A stretch of DNA of 64,000 nucleotides from Rhodocollybia butyracea (taxonomy: Eukaryota > Basidiomycota > Agaricomycetes > Agaricales > Omphalotaceae). This document shows, in pieces, positions 46,656 through 56,766 of this stretch. The stretch covers positions 1 to 64,000 of the forward strand of contig JADNRY010000222.1 of the NCBI GenBank assembly GCA_015501585.1. Direction: 5' to 3'. The translations under genes were made by a program, and so were the position numbers. The stretch's first letter is position 1; each line of letters begins with the position of its first letter. The notes under the pieces are model-generated. The model had not been told where the DNA came from. It saw nothing but the letters and a program-made list of their open reading frames with translations, and ran no database searches.

Positions 46656-47094
46656 TTGTCCAACTTACCCAGACCTACTAACCATTTACAGGTGGGAACG
46701 CCTAGGACCAAGGCCGAAACCATCACTGCACTTAAGACAAAGTTTCTGACCGCCCAGACCCCTGGATCTGGCTCAAAAATCAAGCAAATGCATACTGAAA
46801 GTGGAGTAAAAGATACTTATCAAAATTTTTTTATTGAAAGATTGCTCAACTCCTATAAACGACGGCGTGGAGTTTCAGCTAATAGCGCTCATGAAGCTAT
46901 CGCTGATCTTTACCCTGATACCATGAGCCCGGTATGGAGGATTTGAGGTGAATACTAGTAGCCTTTCCTTGATCAGATATCCTTGTTTAACTGCGCTTCC
47001 GTAGGCCTGGACCCTCATTCTGACACACCCGTAGAGATACTTCATGTCATTTTGCTTGGTTTTGTCAAGTATCTGTGGCGTTGAGAGAGCGTTA

Positions 47095-48400
47095 CTATGG
47101 CTAAGCGGAAAGTGTGAGAAATGGCCAATAAACAGCCAAACCATCAACACCAACCACAAAACTACAATAAAGACTCTTAGTTCAGAGGGGGGATGTGAAA
47201 TTACAAGAGTTGAACTTCGAAATGAATAGGGAATGCAGGAACAAAGGTAAATGGGGGGGAAGCGGATATATAATACAAGAAAGCACTGACCAGGGGTTAT
47301 CTACCCAGAAAGAGCCCTGACTGCAGCCTATCTACTATACTTGAACTGAACTGAACTGTACTAGACCTGACTCAAAACAAATAAAAGTAATAAAACAAAA
47401 CTGTGTGAAGTGAGGAGGAAATCCCAGCCTCGAATGTGAGGGGGAATCCAAACCTGGGGATCAACTATCAATCTGGGCTACATTATATAGAGCAGGAGCG
47501 CGGCTGTGTAGTATGCACAGACCACTTAAGGGTGTGTCAAACCGCTCTCTAGCTTCTAACGAGCCGAGTTTCATGTTTCTATTATATTTCAATTCAAATT
47601 TCAAATCAACACTCCGAAATTGGAGATTATCACTCTTCCCTGTACTTGGCAAGGGACAACAAGCTTCTATAAATGCTCGTACTCGGTTATAGCGATGCTA
47701 GAGGGTCTAGGGACACTGTCCTATCTCGAAAGTACCACAGAGGATGCAGGGGAACGGCGGTTTTAGCTCATGTTCGGCTTAAACAAATAGTGACCTAATT
47801 TCGGAGTTATAGCAAGATCTCCGTATTTCAACTACTTCCGGACATCGGCACAACTCGGGACTTCGGATTTGGACTCTCTAGTATATCTATTGAGTTCTCC
47901 AAATGCCGCCGCAATCATATTTCGCATGCGTGACACCTTTCTAAAGAGGTTCTCTTCTAATCCCAACATTATAAGTAGTAATGGATACAGCCTTCATAAC
48001 TCGTGAAGTGGTGCTGCACAAATGCTACAAATATTACTGGGAGTGCTTCTAGTGTATTTCCATTGAATAGACCTCAGGGAACCAAATATACATAACAAAC
48101 TCCTTTTCTTTCAGAGTTTCTCAAGCAGGGGATGAATTAACATATAGTGAGAAGTGCATATTTCACAATTCTGAGCAAATAGAGGTTGGAGGAGCTTGTA
48201 TTACATTGGACTCAAGCGAAACACATTGATACACAAGGTCCAGACCATAGTCTCTTGCATGCTTTATCAGATGGAGCACTGCATACTGATCAATCCTTCT
48301 GGATATGTGAATTGTAGAGACAAGACAGATACATATGAGACTACAGGATTTGAGGGTGGGTTTCAGTAACTAGAGATCATGGGTAGCACTCCCAATGACT
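47095..48400. other. Insertion between transposase exons, probable LTR-element fragment
   Basis: Transposase reading stops after FVKYLW (about 47085) and resumes near 48440. At 47185-47205 a polypurine run AGAGGGGGGA is followed by TGTGAAATTAC, the usual layout of a polypurine tract and LTR start on the plus strand. No second LTR or target duplication was found, so this is tentative. Confidence 0.45.
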
Positions 48401-50909
48401 TCCAGATACTATGTACACTGCAGAAATGCCAAAAAAACAGTATTCTAGGGCCAAAAGGGTTTTGGGCGTATCAGCGTGATGTTATTGAAAACCAAATCAA
48501 GAAAAATGCTGAACGCCAGAAAGAGCTCATAATACGCCTGTCCTCTCTTGACATTGAGGGACTTGGACTTGGCTCAAAGCTTGCAGGCTCAACCATCGTT
48601 AACCACTATGGCTCACTCACAGGCTCAGATTTTCGCAAGATTGCCCAGGTTGCACCGTTTGTCTTAAAACAATTTGTCTCTGATGAGTGTTTTGCAACAT
48701 GGGTGGCCTTGTCGAAACTCATCCCATTAATATGGCAACCTGAAATAAAGGAGCTGGGCCCCTATCTAGTGACATCCTTTTATATTTAATGACCGCGTCC
48801 TACGCTGATCTTTGCCTTGTTTAACAGACAACCTTGGAAAACGAGATACAGAACTTCCTTCTATGCGTAGCGTGCTGGACCATTCGCTGGTTCAATAAGC
48901 CTAAATTCCACATTCTGGTTCATCTCCCTGAGCACATACGCCGTTTTGGGCCCGCAATTCTATTTGCCACCGAAGGCTTTGAGTCATTCAATGCGGTTAT
49001 TTGGGCTCAAAGTGTTCACTCCAACCGCCAAGCCCCGTCTTGAGACATTGCCATCGCTTTTGCTAAGCAGAACCGTCTCCACCACCTGCTCAGCGGTGCT
49101 CTTTTCTTAGACCGTGAAAAAATCCCCCTGGATGTTGAAGGCGATAAAAGGTGTATCAATTGTGCTCTGCACCAAAGAGATCGAATAACAGCAACTCAGC
49201 GGCACTACCGTCTTGGAAATTTCACCCGCGACCACTTGGCTCAAGCAGGTCCCAGCACTCTTGAATTAGTCAAACACTCGGCGGATACTGTTGGTCATTA
49301 TCTGGGCCTGGTTCCTCCAAGTTTTTCTGCCCCATCTGGTAGGCACCGTCCTGTCTCTGTTTTGTTTTTATCTAAATCTTTATCCGGATAGGTACCTGCG
49401 CTTTGGATACATGTGCTGCTACTCAGCAATGGCCTAACACCTTGTCAGGTCGACACATACCTGCATCCCCCATATTTGATGAAGAGATGAAGTCAAATAG
49501 TACCTTTCATTGCGCTAAAGGCCTGGTGCCACTGGCTAACGGCGACAAGTGCCCCGTGGAAAGCTTTGTTGCCTGCCAAAACCTAGGGACGGGCCATGCT
49601 ACCGATGGAGTGGATATTGCTCATGTTAAAGAGATATTATGGCGCTACCGTCCAAATGCAATGCATAAGGTTGCAGATGTAATATTAGTGGAGGCTTATC
49701 AGGTTGGACCTCAGACGTCTGTGCACGGAATGCCGCGTCTCCTGTCACTAGCTAGTTTTCATCTTATAGAGCCAGAGGCAAGTCCTTGATTGCTTGTTTT
49801 TCATTAAACAGCTAACAGGACCCACAGATGCTGCTCTGTACTGCCAACGTTCAGCACAACTGCACACAAAATCCTTGCACCATTGAACACGATGCGCCGG
49901 TTCCTCAAGAGCATGAGCAGACAGCTCAGTTCAAAGGCCAAGTTCACCACCGGGGAAATTTTAATGACTTGGTTCTCAACACTGCACAAATGCGTGATGC
50001 CAAGTACATTCAGCGCTTCAGAATTACTCCCCAGCCTTTACCCCTCGACCATACTCTTGATTTGAGCACAGCCCGTGTTTGGGATTTGGAAAACAAGAAA
50101 ACAAAAACCCAAAAACCACGTTCAACTCCCATTTCATTGCAACCTCGTCCCCCATCTCCATTAGCAGTTCTGTCGCCGTCTCCACTCACCACCTCTCATC
50201 ACCATGCAGCATCCCCGGCATTGCAACCACGATGGCATGTGCCAAGCTACTCCGCAAATTCTCCCCATCAAGAGCCACGTTTCCGGGAGGGCTCTGCAGT
50301 GCCACCCATTTTATACCCTTGTCCTCATGTGCACTTGCAAACACTTGCAGCTGCACCCACTCCAATCCCCGCCAGTTTTGACCAGCACAACTCAAGTTTG
50401 CTGCAGTCACATTCTCCTGGGTTGCTGTTTCCTCACCCACCAGGGCTCCCTCGTTCCTTGGATTCATATCCACCGCCGTTGAATGGGCAACTGGATAACA
50501 TGCCTGTGGCATCTGGCAGTACTTGGTTTGATCGCCGACCCCAGCATATCCCAACTCAGACCCAGGTGTACGGTATCTCCCCCTATTATGCTACAAGCCC
50601 CTCTGGTGGCTATTTTAGTAGTTACAACGCTCCTCTGCAACCTCAAACTAATCCTCAGCTACAGGCAGGACAAACTCCCAGCTTAGACCCCAACTTAGAA
50701 CAGTTTTCGACGAATGCTTCTTTTGAGAGAGGTTTTTAAAAGTCTATGCATAGGTAGTACAATAAAATATTTCTGATTATTTATGCACGTCAAAGCAACG
50801 TATGGTGTAGACCCAAAAGCTACTATAGCATCGCAGCAGCACCTGCTTTCAAGTCATCTAGTGTGCCAAATTTCTTCAAATCGTCTTTCCAACGCCCACC
50901 GCGTTTAGC

Positions 50910-52375
50910 CTAAGCGTGTTGAAATCCTGCAGGATCTTCGTGTTTAAAATCATCTTTGGTTTGGCCCCTGTATTCTAGCCAATGCCAAATGCCGCCAGCA
51001 GTGTACTGGGTCACTGAAACCCTTTTCTCGCCCTTCTGTAGAATCAACGCCAAGGGCAAGATGATGGTGGCGCCAGGAGGAAACTCGAGGACCAAGTTGA
51101 AGTCCCAGAGCACAATGTGGCCCCCTTTGGTGTGGTCATACTCCCCTCCCGCTGTCACCGTGCATGGGATGGTGGGGTCGTTCTTCGAATCCGTGTGGAT
51201 GTATGACCACATTGCAGGCCCAAAGTTGACCGTCATGCACGAATAGACGGAGTTGTCAAAGTTGGGCTGCAGGGCAGGAAGCTGAGAGTAGAGGTCATTG
51301 TTTTGTATCTGGAGTGCTTCATAATTGGCAGGAAACCATGCCGCAAGAGCTGCTACAGGAAAACCAAAGGATCAACACAAAACCACAACATTTTTTGCAA
51401 GACATACCTCTTTGGAATCCAGCAACCCGCCGAAACGATTCACGTCCCATGAGCTCCTCCAACATCGGCTGCCTCTTGCCACAGAGTCTCATGGGTTCAG
51501 GCTGCCCTTTGCCGTATGAAATCCCCCGTGCTGCTGCCGGAGACCCTGCGCGTTTCTGATCCTTCTCGGTCTTGTCCCACTTTTGAGCCTTGCCCGCTTC
51601 AAGGATTGCCCCGCCCATGTCACGGACGGCCTCCAAGTATGCAGGATCTACGGGCCCGTAGAGCATCACTGCGGAAAGCCATCTTGCACCGTCGGTAATG
51701 GGAACAGATTTGCTAGGCCATTCATGCATCAAAAGAAGCAAAACATAAAACAGCAAACTAGTACTTACCCCGGCTCAAACTTGACAAGTACCTTGCCTTC
51801 GGCCAGGATGTTCTCAAGAGTTTGAGCTCTTTTAGAGCCACGGAAGTCGGTGTCAAGTCCAATAAAGGCACCTTCAGCGACAGGGAGCTCTTCCATGGAA
51901 AGCTCTGTCTCCGTTGGTTCTGAGGGCACAACATTTTTTCTAAAGCCAACGCCGTCCCTACGGGAATGTCCCTCCGCAGCTGTGGCTCTCTGTCGTCGCT
52001 TGTTGCGGTTACGTTTCTGCCTGCTTTGTCCTCCAAGAGACTGGCCTGGGCTTTGCTGCTTTTCTGATGCGGGCCAGGTTTGTGTCTGGGAAGTGGGCAT
52101 GGCTCGACCTTGGTGCGGGGTTACGAAGGGATCGGAAACGGATGGTGGGGAGGGCTCTAGAAATGCGTCATCTTCTGCTGCTGAAAGCTCACTTTCCGCG
52201 CCATCTTCAAGCAGATATGCTCGCCGAAGCAATAAGTCAAGATGGGCATCAACACAAAGTTCAGTGGACAAGGCAGTGGGAGTGTTCTGAGCAAGCAGTT
52301 TTCGTGGGTGGTTTGGTGCATAATTATCAGAACAATGTACCTTGAAGCCGTTGGCGCACATATTCCGCAGAAAAT
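50910..52375 (-). pseudogene. TET/JBP-family 2OG-Fe(II) dioxygenase gene, probably inactive
   Basis: Exons, minus strand: 52375-51769 (ATG 52361; a possible 54-nt intron inside), 51712-51408, 51352-50910. Joined reading: LSTELCVDAHLDLLL, a basic linker (KRNRNKRRQR), KSVPITDGARWLSA, AALAAWFPANYEALQ, then the dioxygenase core: IHTDSKNDP (HxD iron ligands), TAGGEYDHTKGGHIVLWDF, LEFPPGATIILP, KRVSVTQYTAGGIWHWLE (Arg for 2-oxoglutarate). Related proteins oxidise 5-methylcytosine or thymine in DNA, and basidiomycete members are known passengers of DNA transposons. Between LPLALIL and QKGEKR the sequence is about six residues shorter than I recall for the family, where the distal His lies, so it may lack an iron ligand. 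It converges on the transposase gene. Confidence 0.7.
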
Positions 52376-52444
52376 CTAATGAAAAAACGCATCAGCCCAA
52401 GTTTGTGAGACAACGGGCATGAAAAGAGCAAAAGAGCAAGTGAG
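52144..52444. repeat. Exon segment of the dioxygenase gene, duplicated at 54018
   Basis: About 300 bp (from GGAGGGCTCTAGAAATGCG to AAAGAGCAAGTGA) recur with few substitutions at 54018-54325 in the same orientation. The pair brackets a hAT remnant. Confidence 0.9.
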
Positions 52445-52446
52445 GT

Positions 52447-53960
52447 TAGTGCTGGACACGGGTATACCCTCGGGTATTCCGGGCATGTACCGTACCCATA
52501 CCCCTGACTACCGTACCCATACGGGTAAGGGTCTAGCACTGTACCCTCACAACCCCCGGGTTCCCAAAGTCTATCCACCCGCGGTGTTACCATACCTGCG
52601 GTTTGTCAAGTCAAGCTAAATGCTTCAAAGACTATCTATATTCCACAGCACTCTGTTGAAGAGTACACCCAGTGCAAGTAAAGACTAACTATGGACTGTT
52701 ACAAGGGCCAAGGCATAATTCAAGCTTCATCCCCACTAACTACAGATGCTTTATGTTTCCCTTTATTACCCATCTTCTCCTCAATCGCCTTAAGAATATC
52801 CGCATCAATTATCAAATCTCGCTTACTCCAACTACCCAGGCAAAGGCACATCTGGATCGACTTTCCTGCAAGCCTGTTACGCGTGAATGGAAGAAGATGA
52901 CGGCCTTGAGAGAACACTCGCTCAACAGCAGTTGATGTTGCTACATGCCAAAGTCAATATAAGTGCAAACCAAAAGATGAACTGCTTACCTGGAATTGAA
53001 AGAAAATTTAGAGCCATACGTGAGAGTTTTGGAAAGACTCGACGTTTATCCCACCACCACTTCAGGCAGTTATCCGTTACCTCTGGTGATGATGATAGAT
53101 AATCATTGAGTTTGTTCCGTGAAGCTGTGGCCTGTGGTAAAGCAATATGGGCAAAAATATTGAAACCTCCCAAGGATGCACTAGAAGCAATTGGCTGAAA
53201 AAAATCAGTAGCTCTTACATGAGCCCAACAAAAATAAGACATACAGTTATATCATCCTGCACCACATCAACAACATCATACACCTTGAATTCATTGCGAG
53301 TAATTTCTTTGGCTGTTTCAAGCAACTGACAATGTCTGTGATTTACCAGATCGACCGGTGGTGATGACCTTCTTCAGCTTCTTCCCAGCACGTTTGACAG
53401 CCGAGATAGCTTTGGAAGCAGCGGAACCAACAGATGAGAGAGAATTTTTGTCAGACTGGGAGTGTGAAGACCGTTGACGTTTAAGAGAACGCTGAGAGGA
53501 TTTTGAGTTTGCCATGAGGATACTAAACGAATAAACAAAAACTTACGAGCTTTTAAACATTCTCCAGTCGTGGCAGGGCGGGTGCCGGTAGAGCACAAGA
53601 GGGTCCGGGAGGCAGAAGTATTGCCCGAAGAAGGCCTGAAGGCGGAAGCACTTGAGAGATAGAGAAAATGCGAGAATGGAATCAATTTTCAAGAGAAGTA
53701 GTGGGTTGTTGAAGATAGCACAAAGATTTGCAGTCAAACCAACACCAATGAAGCCTAGAATAAGGAGATTATTAGGTAGTACAGAAGCTTTGCAAGTTGG
53801 CAAATACCTTATCTCCACTCTGCAGCTGAGCTCACTTGTGCCAGTTTCGCTGGCGGTTAAACATTGTATAAGCTGTGTCATTGATGGTAAACACCTGAAG
53901 TACGGAGAAACATCTTTACAACAATTTTTGCCAGAACGCAAAGACACATACTTTGACATT
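52447..53960 (-). mobile_element. Decayed hAT transposon fragment
   Basis: Near 52447 TAGTGCTGGACACGGGTA and near 52525 GGGTCTAGCACTG resemble inverted hAT ends rich in CGGGTA words. The minus strand carries a decayed hAT transposase: LNDYLSSSPEVTDNCLKWWW (53100-53060 area), FPKLSRMALNFLSIP, and the C-terminal dimerisation motif VERVFSQGRHLLPFTRNRLA followed by MCLCLGSWSK (to 52720). Upstream (53318-53515) a basic reading SLKRQRSSHSQ may be its N-terminus. Frames shift several times. It separates the duplicated dioxygenase exon copies. Confidence 0.75.
52720..53242 (-). pseudogene. hAT transposase C-terminal remnant
   Basis: Two overlapping frames give DYLSSSPEVTDNCLKWWWDK and, after a shift near 52930, VERVFSQGRHLLPFTRNRL, which is the hAT dimerisation domain. 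The N-terminal RNase H-like part is not intact. No functional product. Confidence 0.75.
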
Positions 53961-54017
53961 TACTAATACTTTGCAATATTGAAAGAGTTGCATTTAGAGA
54001 CCTCAGACTGTAAGCGA

Positions 54018-54325
54018 TTTTGATATTGGAGGGCTCTAGAAATGCGTCATCTTCTGCTGCTGAAAGCTCACTTTCCGCGCCATCTTCAAGCAGATATGCT
54101 TGCCAAAGCAATAAGTCAAGATGGGCGTCAACACAAAGTTCAGTGGACAAGGCAGTGGGAGTGTTCTGAGCAAGCAGTTTTCGTGGGTGGTTTGGTGCAT
54201 AATTATCAGAACAATGTACCTTGAAGCCGTTGGCGCACATATTCCGCAGAAAATCTAATGAAAAAACGCATCAGCCCAAGTTCGTGAGACAATGGGCATG
54301 AAAAGAGCAAAAGAGCAAGTGAACT
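54018..54325. repeat. Second copy of the dioxygenase exon segment
   Basis: Same orientation as 52144-52444. It reads MCANGFKVHCSDNYAPNHPR as the first copy does, with two residue changes (RRAYLL to WQAYLL), then diverges at both ends. Confidence 0.9.
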
Positions 54326-54918
54326 GTGAGGTAAAGGTTAAGCAGGGCGTTTCGCGTCCTGAAGCCAGGTGCAGCGCCATGTTTTGGAGCGTCCGAGTAC
54401 CAAACTCAGCAAACAACGCCACACCTGGGTTTGGAACACGAAACTGCCTTACTTTTGTCTTTTGTTTGCATTCAGGTGGCATGCAGGTGTGTGGTTTAGT
54501 AAGAGAGATCACATACTGGCTTGAGATCCGGCAGTGTTCAACAACAAAAAAGAACCACTTGAGAAGAACATGGTGGAAGCAAGTCAACAAGCATGAAGCT
54601 TGAAGTTTAAAGTCATGGTTGAGTTTACGCCACAGTCAGTGGTTATAATAGACGCCCGGCCAACCGGGTTTATGCGTCTGACACGTCTGACACGTCGTAT
54701 GTTGGCAGAGAGTTTTGTTAATGAAACACTCAGCTGAGCAGCCAGCAACAGTGTCAATATAAGCATTGCGCGAGTGAAATGGTACCTTAGCAGAGCATCA
54801 GACCTGAAGCCTCGAGTTCAACTGGGTAAGAATTCAAAGAAAACACAACATTTAAATAAATAAATAACTTGGTACTTGATAGTATGCTATTAAGCTGCTG
54901 TTAGCTGTTTTCTCCTCC

Positions 54919-55641
54919 CTACACGCAGCTTGCCGTGTTCTCCAACTCCCTACATGCCGCTTCCAAGCTCCTCATCACCTTGTCCACCTTTTGCTGAATA
55001 CGCTCAGGGTTTTCTGCATGAACTGAGGGAGAGGTAAGGACGAAAGCAAGCCGGGCAGACATGCCGAGAGCAGCCTTAGCCTTGGCTAGATCCTCGCGAG
55101 TCTCTGCAAGTACTTTTTGGAGACTTGAAAACTCCATGTTGCGGTAGCTGTTTTCATGGTAGTTGAAATCGGCCGAAGCTTGCAAAGCTTTGTTGTTGGC
55201 TTCCGAGTCCTTGAGTTTGTCTTCTTTGGACTCCAGTTGGGCTTCTAGCTCACGCACCCTCGCCTTAAGCGCTTTCAGCTCGGGAGATGGCCGCAACAAA
55301 AGTTGCCGGTATGCTGTCTTGTGCTGCTGAAGCTCGAGCTCGGTTTCCCTCAGCTTGGTGTCTCCAGCTGCATCAGGCTCCCTGCAAATAACCATCAACA
55401 TGCTGCTGTGTTAACACAAAGAAGAGGAAGCTAACAGGGTAGGCATCTGCCCCTCGTCAGTACATCTACGTTTGGAAGGGAGGTCCTCGGGATCGGCGTT
55501 GTATACAATGAATTGGTTTTTGGACCCCCCAATGGCGCAAGATTGTCCAGGTTTAAACGGCTGAATGGAGGCACAGTGTTCAGATGCAGTCAGAAGTGAT
55601 AGAGGAGAAAGACATACAGTTTCCATATCAGACACTGACAT
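54919..55641 (-). CDS. Coiled-coil protein, 222 residues, two exons
   Basis: Exons 55641-55436 and 55381-54919 join across a 54-nt intron (GTTAGC...TTTGCAG) into one open frame. The first 70 residues (MSVSDMETVCLSPLS, SKRRCTDEGQM) include a possible nuclear localisation patch. Residues about 75-140 are strongly coiled-coil (TKLRETELELQQHKTAYRQL, ALKARVRELEAQLESKEDKL), with a second helical part (RIQQKVDKVMRSLEAACREL). No catalytic motif. The frame is intact, unlike most neighbours. It is divergent from the gene at 55894 and shares its promoter region. It is likely a passenger gene of the DNA transposon. Function unknown. Confidence 0.65.
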
Positions 55642-55893
55642 GAGCTTAAAGACTCAATAAAAAAATTGCAGGAGAAACGAGGGGGCTTTCAATGGGGCTT
55701 TGGGATGTGAAACTCCTGGCTTTTATACCTCTTTGGTGGTCACGTTCAAAGCACAAGAAAATACCTTTGTTTATCCTTCAACGGCGCGTCTTTGTGTTCT
55801 GGCACATTACCACCCAATTGCCATATAAAAGGGCTGGAAATTTTGCCGATATGTCTCAGCACCTTTACCAGCCCCCGTCAGCCAGTGCCAGCC
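55642..55893. promoter_or_regulatory. Bidirectional promoter with mirrored TATA boxes
   Basis: TATAAAAG occurs on the minus strand at 55720-55727, about 80 bp upstream of the ATG at 55641, and on the plus strand at 55824-55831, about 65 bp upstream of the ATG at 55894. A CCAAT box (CACCCAATTGCC) precedes the plus-strand TATA. The layout suggests co-expression of the two flanking genes. Confidence 0.65.
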
Positions 55894-56766
55894 ATGTCCG
55901 CTAATTTTTCTTCCTCTCTACATCACCCAGTCTTTGCTCCATATGGCATGCCATCACCAGCTTCCTCTAACCTTTATTTGTCCTACACACTGCCACCAGC
56001 TTCTCCAACACCAGGCTCAACAGGCTCTGACCTGTATACGCCGTCTCCACCTCCTATAATTCAGCATGATTGTGGCCGCAACAATTCTTCCACAATGTTG
56101 GCAGAGTCGCCAAGCTCTTTCGAAGGGACTCCTATTGTCAGGCCTCTTTTTATTGACAACCTGGCAATGGAGCACAAGTTGACTGAGAGTCAGCGAAAAA
56201 AAACTGCACATCATGGCAAAGGTATGTTGCGTTCTCCTCTGTGCGCTGTCTGTTGCATGCTCACGTCCTTATCTAGTTTGCTTTGGTTGAAGACAGCGTC
56301 AGGAAACCAGAGCTGCTGGTCAAGCTCTATGAGATGTCGCTTCATTTTGAACTTTATAACAACCCAAAAGTTATTGAAGACCAAAACAACACCGATACGT
56401 TGAGAGGGATGCTCCGGGACTTGCAAATTAGGCTGGAGCAGATGTTTGCCTTGACTCCTAACCAGAATGTGAGTTAATCAAAAGATTGCCTGCTTCAATG
56501 CTCAATAGATATGGCAGAAAACGTCTCGGGCGATAGTCCTAGACTTGATCTATGACCCTTTGCGCACTTGCTATCAAGATTTAGTAGGGGCAGATGTCTT
56601 TGTACGTTGGCAGCTTGAGCTATTTGCGTGGTGCTCATGTCATCTTGCAGGACCATATCAAGAAGAATTCAAAGCAGTTTGGTTTTGATAATGTCTTTGG
56701 AGTTCCGGCATATGAAAAAGTTTTGGAGAAGTTGATTACAAGGCAGAGTTCCAGCGTATGAAACGG

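Larger units (their letters stand above)
38995..50739 (+). pseudogene. Large multi-exon transposase-like gene, multiply interrupted
   Basis: The N-terminus has a C2H2-like finger (QCKICQVDNQ...HHATSPKHAAKI). The reading is cut at 39222 by solo LTR 1 and rejoins exactly (SSDPETT to LQRLPPMDTF). Further exons: WFPWNNRT; LMHLPRSVFSVRQLDLFLWM; MANPKVHPHLSFYPEQ; VFEPAMLRSGKICMPHRWF; LYCDDTSGNTSKKWNKHNSF; FLSTSNIAPLLEMLDGI (to about 43400). After more insertions: [92 protein letters not shown], then a TGA at 49041. It ends in a Pro/Ser-rich tail at 50739. I know this arrangement from Agaricomycete transposons but cannot assign a Pfam family; EnSpm/CACTA-like or KDZ-related is possible. Confidence 0.7.

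Noticed and set aside
51850..52290. Plus-strand 146-codon reading over the dioxygenase gene
   Set aside because: Shadow of the minus-strand exon, which joins in frame to the dioxygenase core.
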